Below, piece by piece: positions 49,001 through 61,747 of a stretch of 64,000 nt of DNA (its first letter is position 1; the number at the start of each line of letters is the position of its first letter). The translations under genes and the position numbers were made by a program. The stretch comes from Rotaria macrura (Eukaryota > Rotifera > Eurotatoria > Philodinida > Philodinidae). The stretch spans positions 1 through 64,000 of the forward strand of contig OENT01000562.1 in the NCBI GenBank assembly GCA_900239685.1. The letters are read 5' to 3'. The notes under the pieces were generated by a model. That model was not told the origin of the DNA, ran no database searches, and saw only the letters and a program-made list of their open reading frames with translations.

Positions 49001-52000
49001 TACTAGTTCTTGTGTTTCCGTTGGTTTTTTAAGAAAAAGTTTAACAATAGCAGTTAACAATTGTAATTGTACTTGATTGTTTTCATCTTTAAAACCATCA
49101 AGAAAACCTTCAAGTAATTCATCAGCATTATCAATACGTTCAGCATATTCACCAACAATCCAAATCATTGACGCACTTAAAAATAATACATATGAATTGA
49201 TAAAAAAAGAAAAGAAATTTATATTTTCTCTTTTGTTTGTTACCGAGCTTCAGGTTCATCAAGTGAATCAAGATTTTCACATAATGTTGCAATTATACTT
49301 TCGTATTTATTTGGATATTTTCGAAATATATCCTAAACAATTTTTGTTTTCTACTATTATATACATACGTATATGATAATAAAAAGAAAACTATTTTACT
49401 TTAATAACGACAATAGCTTCTTGTACAACATAATTTACTTTCGTTTGAATAAGATCAATTAATGTACTAACACATCGTTCAGCTGCTTGTTCAACTTTAA
49501 TAGCACATCGACCAATGGCACGAACAGATTTACGAACGAAATCGACATCAACTTCAGTTGCATATCTATATTGAATAATGGTATTGGTTTATTTTTTGCT
49601 CCAATAAATCTATTATTATTCAAACTTACTCTTTTAATTCAGCTAGTACTTGTGTTATATTCGTTGCATTGGTTAAACGTATCATAATATCAAGTTTTTC
49701 AAGTTTAACATAGATTGGATCATTATATTTCACGAAGAATACTTTCATTTCATTTTTAAGAATATCCGATCTAAATTTTAAATCAAGATTAAAATTAACG
49801 ACGCAGGAATAATTCATTAAGAGTTGTCTCTCTCTCTCTTCTTTTTTGAGACAAAGAAGAAGACAAAAGAATTTCCTTTTTTCTATTAATGCACTCTACA
49901 AATAGATTGAACCTTTCTGTTGAATGAGTTCAATCTGAGCTTCCCTATTGCTTTGCTATTCAATTCTATACGTCACCTATTATCTAACTTGTTTTGAATT
50001 TTTCTCAAAAGCTATTCTTCATACCAAGAATGCCATTATCGTCACGTGCTATCCTTCTCCTTTAAATTTTTTTGATTGAGATGAAATCTTCACCATTCAT
50101 ACTTGAAAGTAATCTTCAGTGGTAGAATCGAGTGTTTTCGTTTCTGAATTTCCTATCTAAAATTATAAGCTACCGGATTTCAGAGCCCTAGTTTGTCCTA
50201 CCATCTTCGGGAATCGCAATGTGAACGAGGGCGAGGGATACTCTAAAATGTTTAAGATATTCAAATGAGAATTCAACTCATGGCAAGTCTTTAAAGCAGT
50301 TCTGTACGTTGTATCTTGTTTGAACAGTGTGACTTAAATAAGAAGCGAAAACCTTAAAGTCATCCATAGTGTGTTTTAAGATTTTCATCGAAACCATGAG
50401 TGTGCATCATTCATTGATATTCGTTTTCGAATGAAATTTTTTTTGGAATATTGTTCAAAGTTGACTACGTAATGGAGCAGGTAACACTTCCAGATTTCAA
50501 TGAACTCGTGGCTGACAGGACTGTATAGTGTTTTCAAAGTAATCATAAATGAATATCACTACATACTAGACACTCTTCTAATTGTTATAATCTTCGAATA
50601 TTAATCTGAAACTTAGCCTCTCTGAAAAACCTGCCATGAGACTTTCAAGATTATCAGCGATAGGCATAAAAACTTATTTCGTAAATAAACAAAATAAGAC
50701 AATGAAATTCCAATTTAGATTTTTTGAAAATCATGTTTTATTTTTGCCTCAGAAGTTGAGTAATACTTACTGATAAGAAGATAAACAATCTCTCGGTTCG
50801 ATCAACTTTTTAAATTGTTCAATTCGATTTCAATCTATCGAGCAATTCTTTCTTTTAGGTTTCATACCAAACCAAGTCATTATGCGTTCACGGAAACGAA
50901 ATTCGAAACTGACAACTCTAACTATAAGCATGTAAGAAAAGAACAAGCAGATAGATTTGACTTGCCATACGAAGACAAGTGATAATTTCGATATCAAGGT
51001 TCGTAACGATCGAACTCCGAGACGTTTTCAACACATTATTTTTCAATTATTTCCAATGTCATTCAAGTCCGCTGATCATACTCGATTCATGTTACAAGAA
51101 TGATCTTTTTGGATTGAAATCTCTGGCTTCTAGTACAATATCATGATTGCATAATGCTAAGACAAAAACCTATCTTTTTTTTCTCTAGGATCACTGATAG
51201 AACTCTAGTAGTTCAAGAAACTATTTCTTAAAATTGAATATCTACAAAACTTTCAAGCGGTAAAAAAAAGATTTTTTTCTCAGATAAAAATTGCAAAAAA
51301 CCAACCTAACATCAAATAATCACGTTGTTGAATAGAAACTGGGAGCTTATCATAAACTCTACAAGAACATAGAAGTTATTCTTAAGAATGAAAGCAAAAC
51401 ATAAATAAGCAGTTTTGTAGAGAATCAAATTCAATCTCGAATGCTACGTCATTCAATCTTTTTTTCGAAGAAAACAAGAAATGATTCATGAAATTTAAAA
51501 TACAAAATTACCGTTTCTGAACAATCAAGTTGATATTTCTCAAAGCCACATATTGAATTTCAGGTTCAGCTGATAAAAGTGTTACTAATGGTGGTGCTAA
51601 TTTACGATATAAATTTTGAACGAATTCACTGTGTTGATCGATTAATTCAAGAAATGTCATTAGAACCTATAGAAACAAAAAAAAAACAAACAAACGAATC
51701 ATATCATGAATTGAATAAAAATATAAACGAATTACTTTAACCGTTGAAAGAACAACAGCACTATTTGCATGTGCAAGTCTTGGTGTTATACGTTCACATA
51801 TACTTTGTGCTTCTTTATCATCCTAAATGATTTGTAGATATCACAAATGAAAATTTCATGAATTTGTCTTGTTTTTTGTTTTGCTTTTAAAATACAAACT
51901 TTTGGTGAAAAATTTGCAATAGCATCGAGTATAAAAACTTGACCCCATTCTGAACATTCGTTAAGTGCTGTTAGAAGTTTATTGACTGTTGGTGGATTTA

Positions 52001-53356
52001 AATCGAATATTTGTATATTTGGTGATTGTTCAGATATTTCACTTAATGCAGCAACAGCATTAGCTACAACCTAATAGAATTAATATAAAATGGCATGATG
52101 ACCTTTGTTTATTCATTCTGATTGCAACACATACCATAGGATTCGAATCGGACAATAAATCTTTTAACATATCAAGAAAACCTTGATCAAATACAAGCTG
52201 CTGATTGATATCATAAAGTTTAGCTACACACACTGCCGCTGTTTTTCGTACATATGGATCTTCATCTTTCAAACATTTACGTAATGGTTCACATAAATGT
52301 TCGGTTATTTTATCTACACGTATACAACCCATCGTACGAACAGCTAATGCACGAATCAATGGATTGGGATCGTTGCAATCCTTAAGTATAAATAAAAAAA
52401 AAAAAGAAAATATGCTTGATTAACTATGTCTGTCTTTTCTGTTCTTTCAAGTTCCATTGATTTTTTTTACTTTAGCAAATGTATTAACAGCTAAAATAGC
52501 CATCTCGGGTTGTGTTTTAGCATAATTCATTAAATAAAGATAGACAAGTTTTTTTAATTCAAGATTATCAATTTGCATACAATTAATAACATCAGGAAAT
52601 AATTGACTAACATCTTTTCCAACTGTCATACTAGCAATAACCTAACGTATGAATATTAACAAAGTAAAATTTCTTATTTCAAATAATCGATAAATAAAAT
52701 TACTTTTTTTAATGCTTCTTTTTTACGTTCACGTTTATCACTGTTTAATTCTGCTTTAAGTTCATAAATTTCACCTTAAAGAAAAACAATGAAGTGAGAA
52801 AAAAACGAAAAGGTTAGTAGATTAAGATTTATATGATGTTCCGATACTTTTTTTAGCGTCTTCAGACATATTCAATAACACTTAACTCGGATGAATAATA
52901 GTTGATAAAGATGAATTCAAGAAAATTTATGATGAAAAAGAACACTAGTGAAAATATGAAAGATTCGTTTCTTTTATTAACATGAAAAACGACTCGTCGA
53001 TATCATCATCACCATTTTATCTCATATCGAAAAGAAACATGTATGTCGTCGTTCGGCTCCTTTTTTTCAATATCAGTCCAAGGAAGAAAAAGCAACAAAC
53101 GTGTGATAATTGACGTGATACTATGTCGTTGACTTCAAAAAACGAAAGAATGAAGAGATTAGTCATTGATATTTGCATTAAGAAAAAAGCTACGTTTAGA
53201 GTTACGTTGTTCTTTAACTTTCCTGTACACCTACAGGTGTGACTGTCACTGAGATATCTTCGTTTTCATCATTGAAGATAATTGTTTCTTTTAAAGCACA
53301 ATGAAATAATTCAATTTACCTTTTCGTTGTGTTGAAAAATATTTTGAATCCGTCAT
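43799..53356 (-). CDS. AP2B1: AP-1/AP-2 complex beta-adaptin
   Basis: Fourteen exons join in frame to 962 aa (human about 937). They run 53320-53356, 52704-52774, 52471-52641, 52135-52380, 51900-52070, 51736-51822, 51512-51666, 49630-49770, 49400-49565, 49244-49332, 48974-49175, 46972-47640, 43952-44557 and 43799-43876. Residues 1 to about 575 form the HEAT-like trunk, nearly colinear with vertebrate beta1/beta2 ([32 protein letters not shown]). A hinge of about 150 residues, rich in Gln, Asn and Ser, has no LLNLD box; ILGFD (672-676) is a plausible clathrin-box variant. The appendage domain starts at about 736. The subunit builds clathrin adaptors at the trans-Golgi and plasma membrane; many invertebrates share one beta for AP-1 and AP-2. 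Three introns exceed 1.2 kb. Confidence 0.96.
45125..46110. repeat. GC-rich repeat fragments and (GT)18 inside a beta-adaptin intron
   Basis: Two GC-rich patches, 45134-45250 and 45945-46020, stand out in the AT-rich intron and share CCAGGCCCAAT; the second contains the hairpin CCTGGCCCACCAGG. A pure (GT)18 microsatellite follows at 46036-46071. The patches are probably remnants of a mobile element; the family is unknown. Confidence 0.5.
46036..46071 (+). repeat. (GT)18 microsatellite
   Basis: Eighteen uninterrupted GT units, the longest dinucleotide tract in the window, within the 2.4-kb intron between the exons encoding the hinge and the appendage of beta-adaptin. Confidence 0.95.
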
Positions 53357-56300
53357 TATTAAACTGTAATTTTTTATGAAATTTCAAGATCTATAATTCA
53401 GAACAAAGCTAAAGAAGAACGTTCGTACGAATGTATTTCCACTATTTGTCAAGATGATAATGATGGCATCGACTAAATAGACATTTAGCAAATGTATATA
53501 TGCATACATATGTATAATTATTGACTTGATTCGATAAATAAAAAAAGAATAAACAACGATTCAAATTCGTCTGCTTATTGGTTTAATATAATAATCAAGT
53601 TTTAATACTACTCGAACGAGAAGAGGTCGCTGGAAGTTGTACACTAGGTACGATTCGAATTGTTATAGAACTAGAATAGAATCTGCATTTTATGAACATC
53701 TATTATTAAAATTACATCTAGGTTTTTTTCTTTCATATAATTTCAAGAGATAAACATTTAAAAAATTCTTATTCAATATTATTTCACATGAGCGAAAAGG
53801 TAAAAAGATGCAATAAAAATCAGAAGAAGAAAGAAATCATATCCCTAATAAAAAACATCCACCGAGTACAAATTCAACATAGGGGTATCTTTTTTATTAC
53901 ATGTGTACCATTAATCTGATTTAGATGTGTTTCACAACTAAATGTGGATATTATTTTTGGTATTTAGGTTTCTTCTTTCTATGAATGAACGTTTTTGATC
54001 GATACATTCTTCTTGCCACATTCTACAAGTCTGATCTTAAGATGATGATGAATAGTTTCAATTTATTTGTAAATTTAGAAATAGTTCATTTCATTTGATA
54101 GAAACAATGACAAAACTTTTCGTATGATTTATTATTCTAATAATTGTATATTTACGATGAACTGCATTAATCATTTTTTTTTCAAATAAGCAACGCATAT
54201 TCAACGATATCAATGTCTCGTGAGATTTAACGTTTTTTTTTTTTATTTTGCCAAAAGCATACCAATAAGTGCATTCATCTTATAGATTTTTCGTTCATTC
54301 TATTAAATATTTAAGGTTATTCTAACCGCTTAGTTAGGTTGTTTTAACATTGACAAATAATTCCAACATAGTAAACATGTTCCTGTTGTTGTTTCTTTAG
54401 ATTATATGATTCTATTTGTGTCGTATACTTCATTGCAATATGACAGAGATGTAATTAGGAGATGTGTATTGATTGTTTACAGTTCGGATAAGAAGAGAAG
54501 AAAACCAATAAAAATCATATTAAGTAGTACTTCGAAGCTATATTTTGTATAATTTGATGTTTTTACTTGTCATTATCGATAGAATAGAAAAATAGAAACA
54601 TGTGCTACTAAGAAAGGTAGGACTCAATTATCTAGCTATATAAACTATGCATAGTATCTATGATATTTCTTGTTTTTTGTAAGTTACATTTTACTATAAT
54701 TAGAAATTGAGAAAAGAAAAACAAAGATTCATCAAATTGTTTTAGATACATTCTAAAATTAATCGAATTAAAATTACTAATCTTATTGATTAAAATGTCA
54801 TATCAGTTTGATACTTGTACATACAGTATTTTATAAGTAGTTTATGATAAATCATAAAAATACAATATTTGATACGAGAATTCGATTGTTAATAAGAGTT
54901 ATGACTTGTAGATCAGAAATAAATATATATCGTTTGATTAATATATTATCTCGTAAACAAAGGATTTATTGGAGAATTTCTACTATTTCGATAGGAAAAT
55001 TTTATACGTAAGTTAATATATATATATATATCATTCGAATGAATAGGTCATGAATATTGTTTCGTTTGTAATAGTCATAAATGCATTTTGATCCATAACT
55101 TTGAATGGAATTCTATCTTTCAACCAAATTAATATGTCATTAGGTCGTGTTTATCTTCTTGTAAACATAGTGAACTATAGGCATTAGTATAAAATGAGAT
55201 ATTACCATGTGTTGAAATCTCGTATTATTATATTTCAGTATGTTTAAAAAACCTAAAAGGTTAATATGTATATCAAACGAGAATAGACAGAGTTACATCA
55301 GAATAAAAAAGAAAGTCGAGTAACATTATTGCCTCAATACATGTAGAATGATTTTTACTCAAGAGCATTGACTAGCTTCAGGAAATGTGCTATGCATAGT
55401 TCTGTTATAGAACGAATAATTTTCAGTAGCGAAGGTTGTTTTCTCTCTTAACGCTTAATTTACAAGAAACGGTGGGAACTTAGATCGAAATCTATTTGTC
55501 TAAATATTTACAAAATTCTAGTCGACAGATGATGAGTTTACGCGTTTGTACCGTTGATAGAAAGCAAGAGAGAAAAAAGATATTTATGGAGATACATCAT
55601 GACGGCATCGTACGATAACAAGATATATAATGAAAGACAAGATTCATCGACAGATAAATAACTGTTCTAATTCTCAAAAATTTCTCAAACATACTATTGC
55701 ATGACGTTTCCTCATTAGAGTTAACCAATCCGATAGAAGTTAATCAAAAAATTTATCTCTGTTGTTTCCGCTAGCTTTACGTCAACACCTATTTTCTCTT
55801 TGTCAAAAAAAGAAAAAAGAAAACTATTATTCTAGATTTGTACTTTGCCTTGTAAGAGACATATGGAGTGAGAGAGAGAGATATGAGTTTCTATGAATTG
55901 TCATAAAATAGACACAACTCAAACCAATTTTTATTGAAAAGTGTCAATGACAATTATAATCTAGAGAAAGAAAAAGAAAAGTAAATTGTAACTTTTTAAC
56001 ATCAATTCAGTACTTTATGCATATGACAAGTTGACATAGATGCGTAGCTTTACATACTCTATACGACTCGTTCAACCATTCTAATTTAATATATGTTCTG
56101 TATGCAAAGATACATTATTTCTTTTCTACTTAATGAAGAGATGAATTCGACAGTATAATGCATTCAAGTTTTATATTATGCTTATATATATATATCAAGT
56201 CAGTTTCTTATTGGTCAATATTTGTTCATACATGTTTAAATTAACAATCTTCTATTACTATAGGAAATTTTTTCTTTTCTGTTTATGTACAAGAAGTTGT

Positions 56301-58769
56301 ATAGTAGAATTATTCATTAAATTTAGATTCTAACATTTCAGAACAAAAGGTTATCAATATATATATATATATATTCATTACGATGAAGATGTAAGGTTTA
56401 CTTTCTTCTTCAATGGGTTTCACACTTAAAATGATTATTAATGAACATGATGAGAACAGACTATTTTTAGAAACTGACTGACCTATGAGAATATTATTAT
56501 CATTATTTCAACAATGTGAGAGAAAACCTTGTGATTATATATTAGTAAGAAACGTTAATATTTTCCTAAGTCTATTCTATTTACTAATCACCTTTTGAAA
56601 AAGTCAGACAGATGAATACTCATAATGATTGTATTAGTGACGCTCTTGCTTTACGCAAGGCTGCTAGTTTCGACACCTGTTTTGTTTGCCAAAAAAATAG
56701 GAAACATCTCTACGCTTTTGTTTGTTTATTTTATGCCAGATAACGAATGAACAGTAGCAGACAGATAATGAGAATCTATCCAGAAAATCATAGTACGATC
56801 GATTGTTCATTCGTTTGTTATATAGAACAATAGATGTATTCTTACAAGCAATCCTAATCAATATCATTAGACTCGTTGTTATTGTTAAATCTCTATACTT
56901 ATGTTTTACGTAATCGAATTATATTTTACTAAATAAATTTCGTAGCCAATCCATTTCTATTCTTTTTACATACACTTATATCTTCTGTAATAGTAATAGT
57001 TGTAGTATATGAATGTCAAAATGTTGCGAGAATACGGCTGATTATTAAATATAATGTACTTGGATTGGTTTATCTGCTTGTTATACATATTTCTCGTTTT
57101 TTTTATCGTTGTTACATTCTCTTCTATGCTGTTCTCTTCCCTCTTTCTCCATTTAATAGACGCTCTTGGATGGTAAGCATATAGAGTAAAGAAATCAGTC
57201 GCATATTTTGCTGCTACTCTTTCACGCTACGCACGTACATACTACATGAATCTGTCAGCACAACTGCATCGTCCTCAAATTGATTCAATTTATATGTGAT
57301 AGACACTGTATCTGTACGTATTTTTTTTTGCTCGATACACAAATTTAGTAAACGAAGAGGAGAAAGGAAGGTAGGTTTTGTCTCTGTCACTGAATATATA
57401 TATATATATATATAGATATGTAGATATACATATATGTAAACGTATTCATCTCCATTGGCAATATAACCCTCTGACTTGATTGAAATTGAGTCAAAGTATG
57501 TAGGTGTGATGTAAAGATATCGTGACAAGTTTTAGCGTTATTATCATACAGACACCCATTCATCATAAGTATAATGCCATCTATCTTCATTAGTTAAATA
57601 GAAGATAAATACTTCAATAATATTATAAAATAAGAGACATGACAATAAATTGATTGCCTAGGTCCTGCCCGATGTCTTTTCATTCTAGGGCATTTTTATT
57701 CAAGTATATTTTGAGATTGAGTGAGAAAAGCGCGCTTAATCTACAGATGATAAAGGTGATGTAATTCTAATAACTAACAACAAGCAATTGAGTTCAATTT
57801 TACTTTTAAAGTCAAATTGATAAGAGATAGAGTAAGATTAAGAGAAAATGTCGTAGTTCGTTTGTGATCATTTATCGTTATTTCTCTCTTTGCTAAAAAA
57901 AAAAGGTTACGAAAATTACGTCTATAGATGACGAGCGTCTCATACATTCTGATGACCTTGTCATGTTATAGTGTAGTTTATAATATTGATATACATCCAT
58001 AGTGTTAGAGTATTATGATTATATAAATAGAAATATTTCTTAAGAAGATAGGAATGTCACCACATTTACTCTATAAAAATCAAAAGGCAAACTTTATTCT
58101 ATTCCTTCTATTTGCTCGAAAGAGAATAAAGGATCAATGGCATCTATTAAAATTACATATTTACTCTTCTTTGTTTTCATAACAACAAAAATATTTTTCA
58201 TCAACGATGAATTGATGAGCATATCTCGTCGTGTATAGAACAGTGAAGTGCTACTTGTTATGCTTGTCTATTTTTCTTTCTTACGCAATATAAAACAATC
58301 ATATCAATGAATTTTGATGAGTTAATTACATGTCGGATATAAGTTTTAGATTTTCTTGTTTCTTTTTTAATAAACATTGATATGCGTCTATTAATTTATT
58401 ATAATATATCTTTGTTGATATCGTTGATATTCTTATTGTATAGTTATACATCTGTATAAAATAAGACCGTTTCATGTTTTGCTTTTCGAACAAGGAAAGA
58501 AGGGCTTAGAGGTGTTTAATATATATATATATCAATCTTTCGATGAGTATGAGCAAAGAAATTCATCGATTGAATGTATCGTAGTGACAGACTACTTGAA
58601 AATCATAAGAGAAAAAAAGAAAAAGATATGTGAACCACTTTTTTTCCTCTTCTTCGAATATTAAGATGAACACTGATACAAACCGAGTGTTATGTATACA
58701 TACATATATATATATATATATACATACAGTATGAATACTTTTGCTTTTAGTTAAAAGAAATTTTATACA
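53357..58769. other. 5.4-kb AT-rich region between divergent genes
   Basis: No gene is recognised. The region separates the starts of beta-adaptin (-) and the first antistasin-type gene (+), so both promoters should lie within it. It holds several TA microsatellites (near 55017-55031, 56356-56373, 57394-57414, 58705-58722) and short GA tracts near 55868. It could contain non-coding RNA or distant 5' exons, but nothing shows this. Confidence 0.45.
57394..57414 (+). repeat. (TA)n microsatellite
   Basis: About ten TA units; similar short tracts occur at 56356-56373 and 58705-58722. Confidence 0.9.
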
Positions 58770-61010
58770 ATGAATTTCATTGTTAAAACTTCGTTGGGAA
58801 TATTTTTTGTGATCATTTTAATCGATGCTGATATCAATCAAGTGCATAAGAAATACAATGAACAGTGTCGGGTAATAATTATAAAAAATAGACTACGTAG
58901 ATTAGTATGATGTTCGTTTTGTCTTTTCGAAATAGTCTCTTCATTGTAATTCATCGACAGAAATTTGTAGCGTTAATCTGAAATGTGATGATAACAAACG
59001 AGATACTTTATTAAAATGTGTCTATTGTGCTCCAAATAATTATTCACTACATTCTCAACAACAATTACCATTAGCAACGCGGCTATTGATTAAATCAAGT
59101 GAACCAAGAATTGTGACTCAAAATCAATACTTAAGATCAAATACGACAATGGAGGAATCAGTCTATGACGATTACTATGATTATGAGGATGATGAAATAT
59201 CGGAGAAAAATGATTTAAGTGAAACAGATGATTATACCAATGATTATATTGAATCATTCGATACCACTATCAATCGATCACAAACAATACGTAAATCGGG
59301 TATTTGTCCGAAAGTATCTCAAAATATTAGTAAATGTAACACAGAGAAAATAATTCAACCTGATTGCCGATTTGATACTGATTGTCCAGGAAATTTAAAA
59401 TGTTGTGAAGCACCATGTGGCAAACGTGTTTGTAATACACCTATTAAAAGTAAGTGTATTTCGTATGAGTCGCAGTTTTATCGATCTCTTGTCGCACGAA
59501 TATCAAATGAAAGTTCTTTTGATCGTTGAAGATTATTACATTTTGTTTTCTCCTACTATTTGTATAATAGTAGAAGTTCACTTATTTATTTATATGTCCA
59601 TGAACTCTACCTACGTATTAGTTATCGTTGATGTCGATCGTTTTTTTTACGTTAGAACACTCCCCTAGACATCGTCTCAAATACAATGTGAGAGGAAAAA
59701 AAAGAGTTTATCTTGTAAGATTATTGAATTATACTTGACATTAATGACTATGTAGGATATCCTATCGTATTATTAAGGACATGTAAATTTAATTATCCTA
59801 ATCGAATCAAATCCTCAATTGTGCGAACGATTAATTTTATAGATAAACATAAAAATCGAAATCTACGTGCGAAAAATAAAGATGATCTAATTTGTTCGTC
59901 GTTTAACGAATTATTTTCCATAAAATAATGCTTTCAAAATCGATAAATTATGGAACGTTTCACATGCATTTAACGAGTCTCATAGATTATATGATATCGA
60001 TATTCAAACTTCTACTATTGAACTTTTGTGTATTCATCATCGTTTCTATTTTTCAACCGTTGGAATTCCGAATCTCATTAGTAAATAAACTCGAATCTTT
60101 TTCATATTCAACTAAATGAAAATCATTCTTGACATTGTCGTGCTCAAGCTCATTTGTAGAAAAAATAATAATAAAAAAGAAAGAATTAAATTCAAATTTT
60201 GTTCTCTCATGCAAACTTTGATTGATCTACGTAGGTTTTTTTTTCATATTATATTAAAATGAATATTAGATGAAAACATTTGCAATCAATTGATAGTCAT
60301 GATTTAAATGTTTTAATGAAAAAAAAAATTTTGAACGAATCTTATTACTAGAGAAGAGTTTCATATAGATTTTGTGTTTTTTTTCTGTTCTCATCATGGA
60401 AAATGTTTTCTTTTTTGTGAATGAAAGCCTGCATTATATCATATGTTTTATAGTTTCGTCTCGTTTTTAATAAACATTTCGTGAAAACGAAGACTTTCAA
60501 TGGTTAGATAAATGCAATACAATTTTATTTTAGTCAAAGTTTCTTTATGTCCAACATCGTTTCAATGTACTCTTAATTGTCCTCTTGGCTATCGAACTGA
60601 TTCAAATGGTTGTCTCAAATGCGAATGCCAATCATGTCCATCCATGGAGCAATGTACTAAAAATTGTCCAGTTGGCTATTTAAAGGATCTCTTCGGTTGC
60701 GATGTATGTGAATGTAATGATCGATGTCCACCATTTTCTTGTAGTATTCTTTGCCCATCTGGTGTTGGTTTTGCACAATCAGAAAATGGCTGTCCACTAT
60801 GTCAGTGTGCAATACCAAGATCGAAACCCATCGAGCATTCATCTTCATGTCAAGTATATTGAATTAGAAAAGAAAAAAAACGAGACACTTCCTTTACTCA
60901 ATTTAATTCTTATTAATTAGGAGGATGTACATTGTCCACCAGGCTTCCGTTGTCTAACGGATGCACACAATGTGCCTATGTGTCAAGCAGGTATTTATCC
61001 TCAGGCGTAA
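58770..61010 (+). CDS. Secreted WAP + antistasin-type cysteine-rich protein
   Basis: Four exons (58770-58871, 58936-59449, 60534-60853, 60921-61010) give 341 aa. A signal peptide spans about 1-20. An N-terminal Cys-rich segment (38-65) is followed by an acidic, Tyr-rich stretch (about 107-141, including DDYYDYEDDE) that resembles tyrosine-sulfation sites. A WAP-like four-disulfide module follows (156-203, DCPGNLKCCEAPCGKRVC). Three antistasin-type modules of pattern C-x4-C-x3-CPxGY-x5-GC-x2-CEC come after about residue 210. A terminal CPPGFRC segment ends at a TAA. In leeches and other animals such modules inhibit serine proteases; no specific target is shown here. A donor-like G|GTATTT precedes the stop at the position where the neighbouring paralogue splices to its membrane exons. 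So this gene may be a truncated copy, or may have an alternative spliced end. Confidence 0.78.
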
Positions 61011-61747
61011 TGTTGACCGCATGCATAGGCGAATACAAAGTCTTGCTCTGTGTTTACGTGATGCATAGGTTCTTTTGTATTTTTTGTTTTGTTTTATTCT
61101 TCGTATTCTTAACTTTTGATGAAGAAAAAATACTAAGAAAAAGACCATTTGAAATAATATGAATAAACCCCTTTCGTATGAGGCGTAAGCAAAAAATATA
61201 ATATTGTGCTTTGATATTATGCAAACAAAAATATATTATTCCATTCATAAAAAAAAATGTTTTTCCTCCGTAGAAACCTTTAGGTGATTTTTTTTGTTCG
61301 CAGCGAAAACACATAGTCAATAACATATACCTTTCCTTTTTTTTCATCATATTTTTTTATGCACTTCTATAACCGACGTACGACATTTAAGTCGGACATT
61401 TTTCCTTTTTATTCTTTTACGATGTTTATGTCCGAAGAAGAAGAAGGCAAGGAAAGGAAAGGAAAAAAAGAGAGAAGAGAATGAACGATGTATTGTTGGT
61501 TGATGTAATAATGCAAAGGGGAAGCCAAGAGGAGAGAGAGAGTGAGAGAGCAAAAGACGAAGAAAAAAGGAATACCGTCAAATAGTCTTTTGCAATTTTT
61601 TTTGCCCTCTGTCTTCCGCCGTTGTGTGCATTGACGCATTTGATTGCATCGTCGCCTCGTTCCTCGTCAACAACGAGTATAGTTTTTGCGCTCTTTCTTT
61701 TTCTATTCGAGTAAAAGAGTATTACGATTTTTTTCTGCAACTATTCA
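61011..61747. promoter_or_regulatory. Spacer/promoter region with polypurine tract
   Basis: This spacer separates the two antistasin-type genes. It contains a long GA-rich tract (61435-61490) and a second GAGAGA patch near 61530-61560, followed by a T-rich stretch before the ATG at 61748. It probably holds the promoter of the downstream gene. No coding frame is supported. Confidence 0.4.

Noticed and set aside
57214..57590. Minus-strand frames rich in Tyr-Ile
   Set aside because: They arise from the TA microsatellite; no domain or splice logic supports them.
61054..61740. Overlapping frames rich in Ser/Phe/Leu or Lys/Arg between the antistasin genes
   Set aside because: They derive from the polypurine/polypyrimidine tract.
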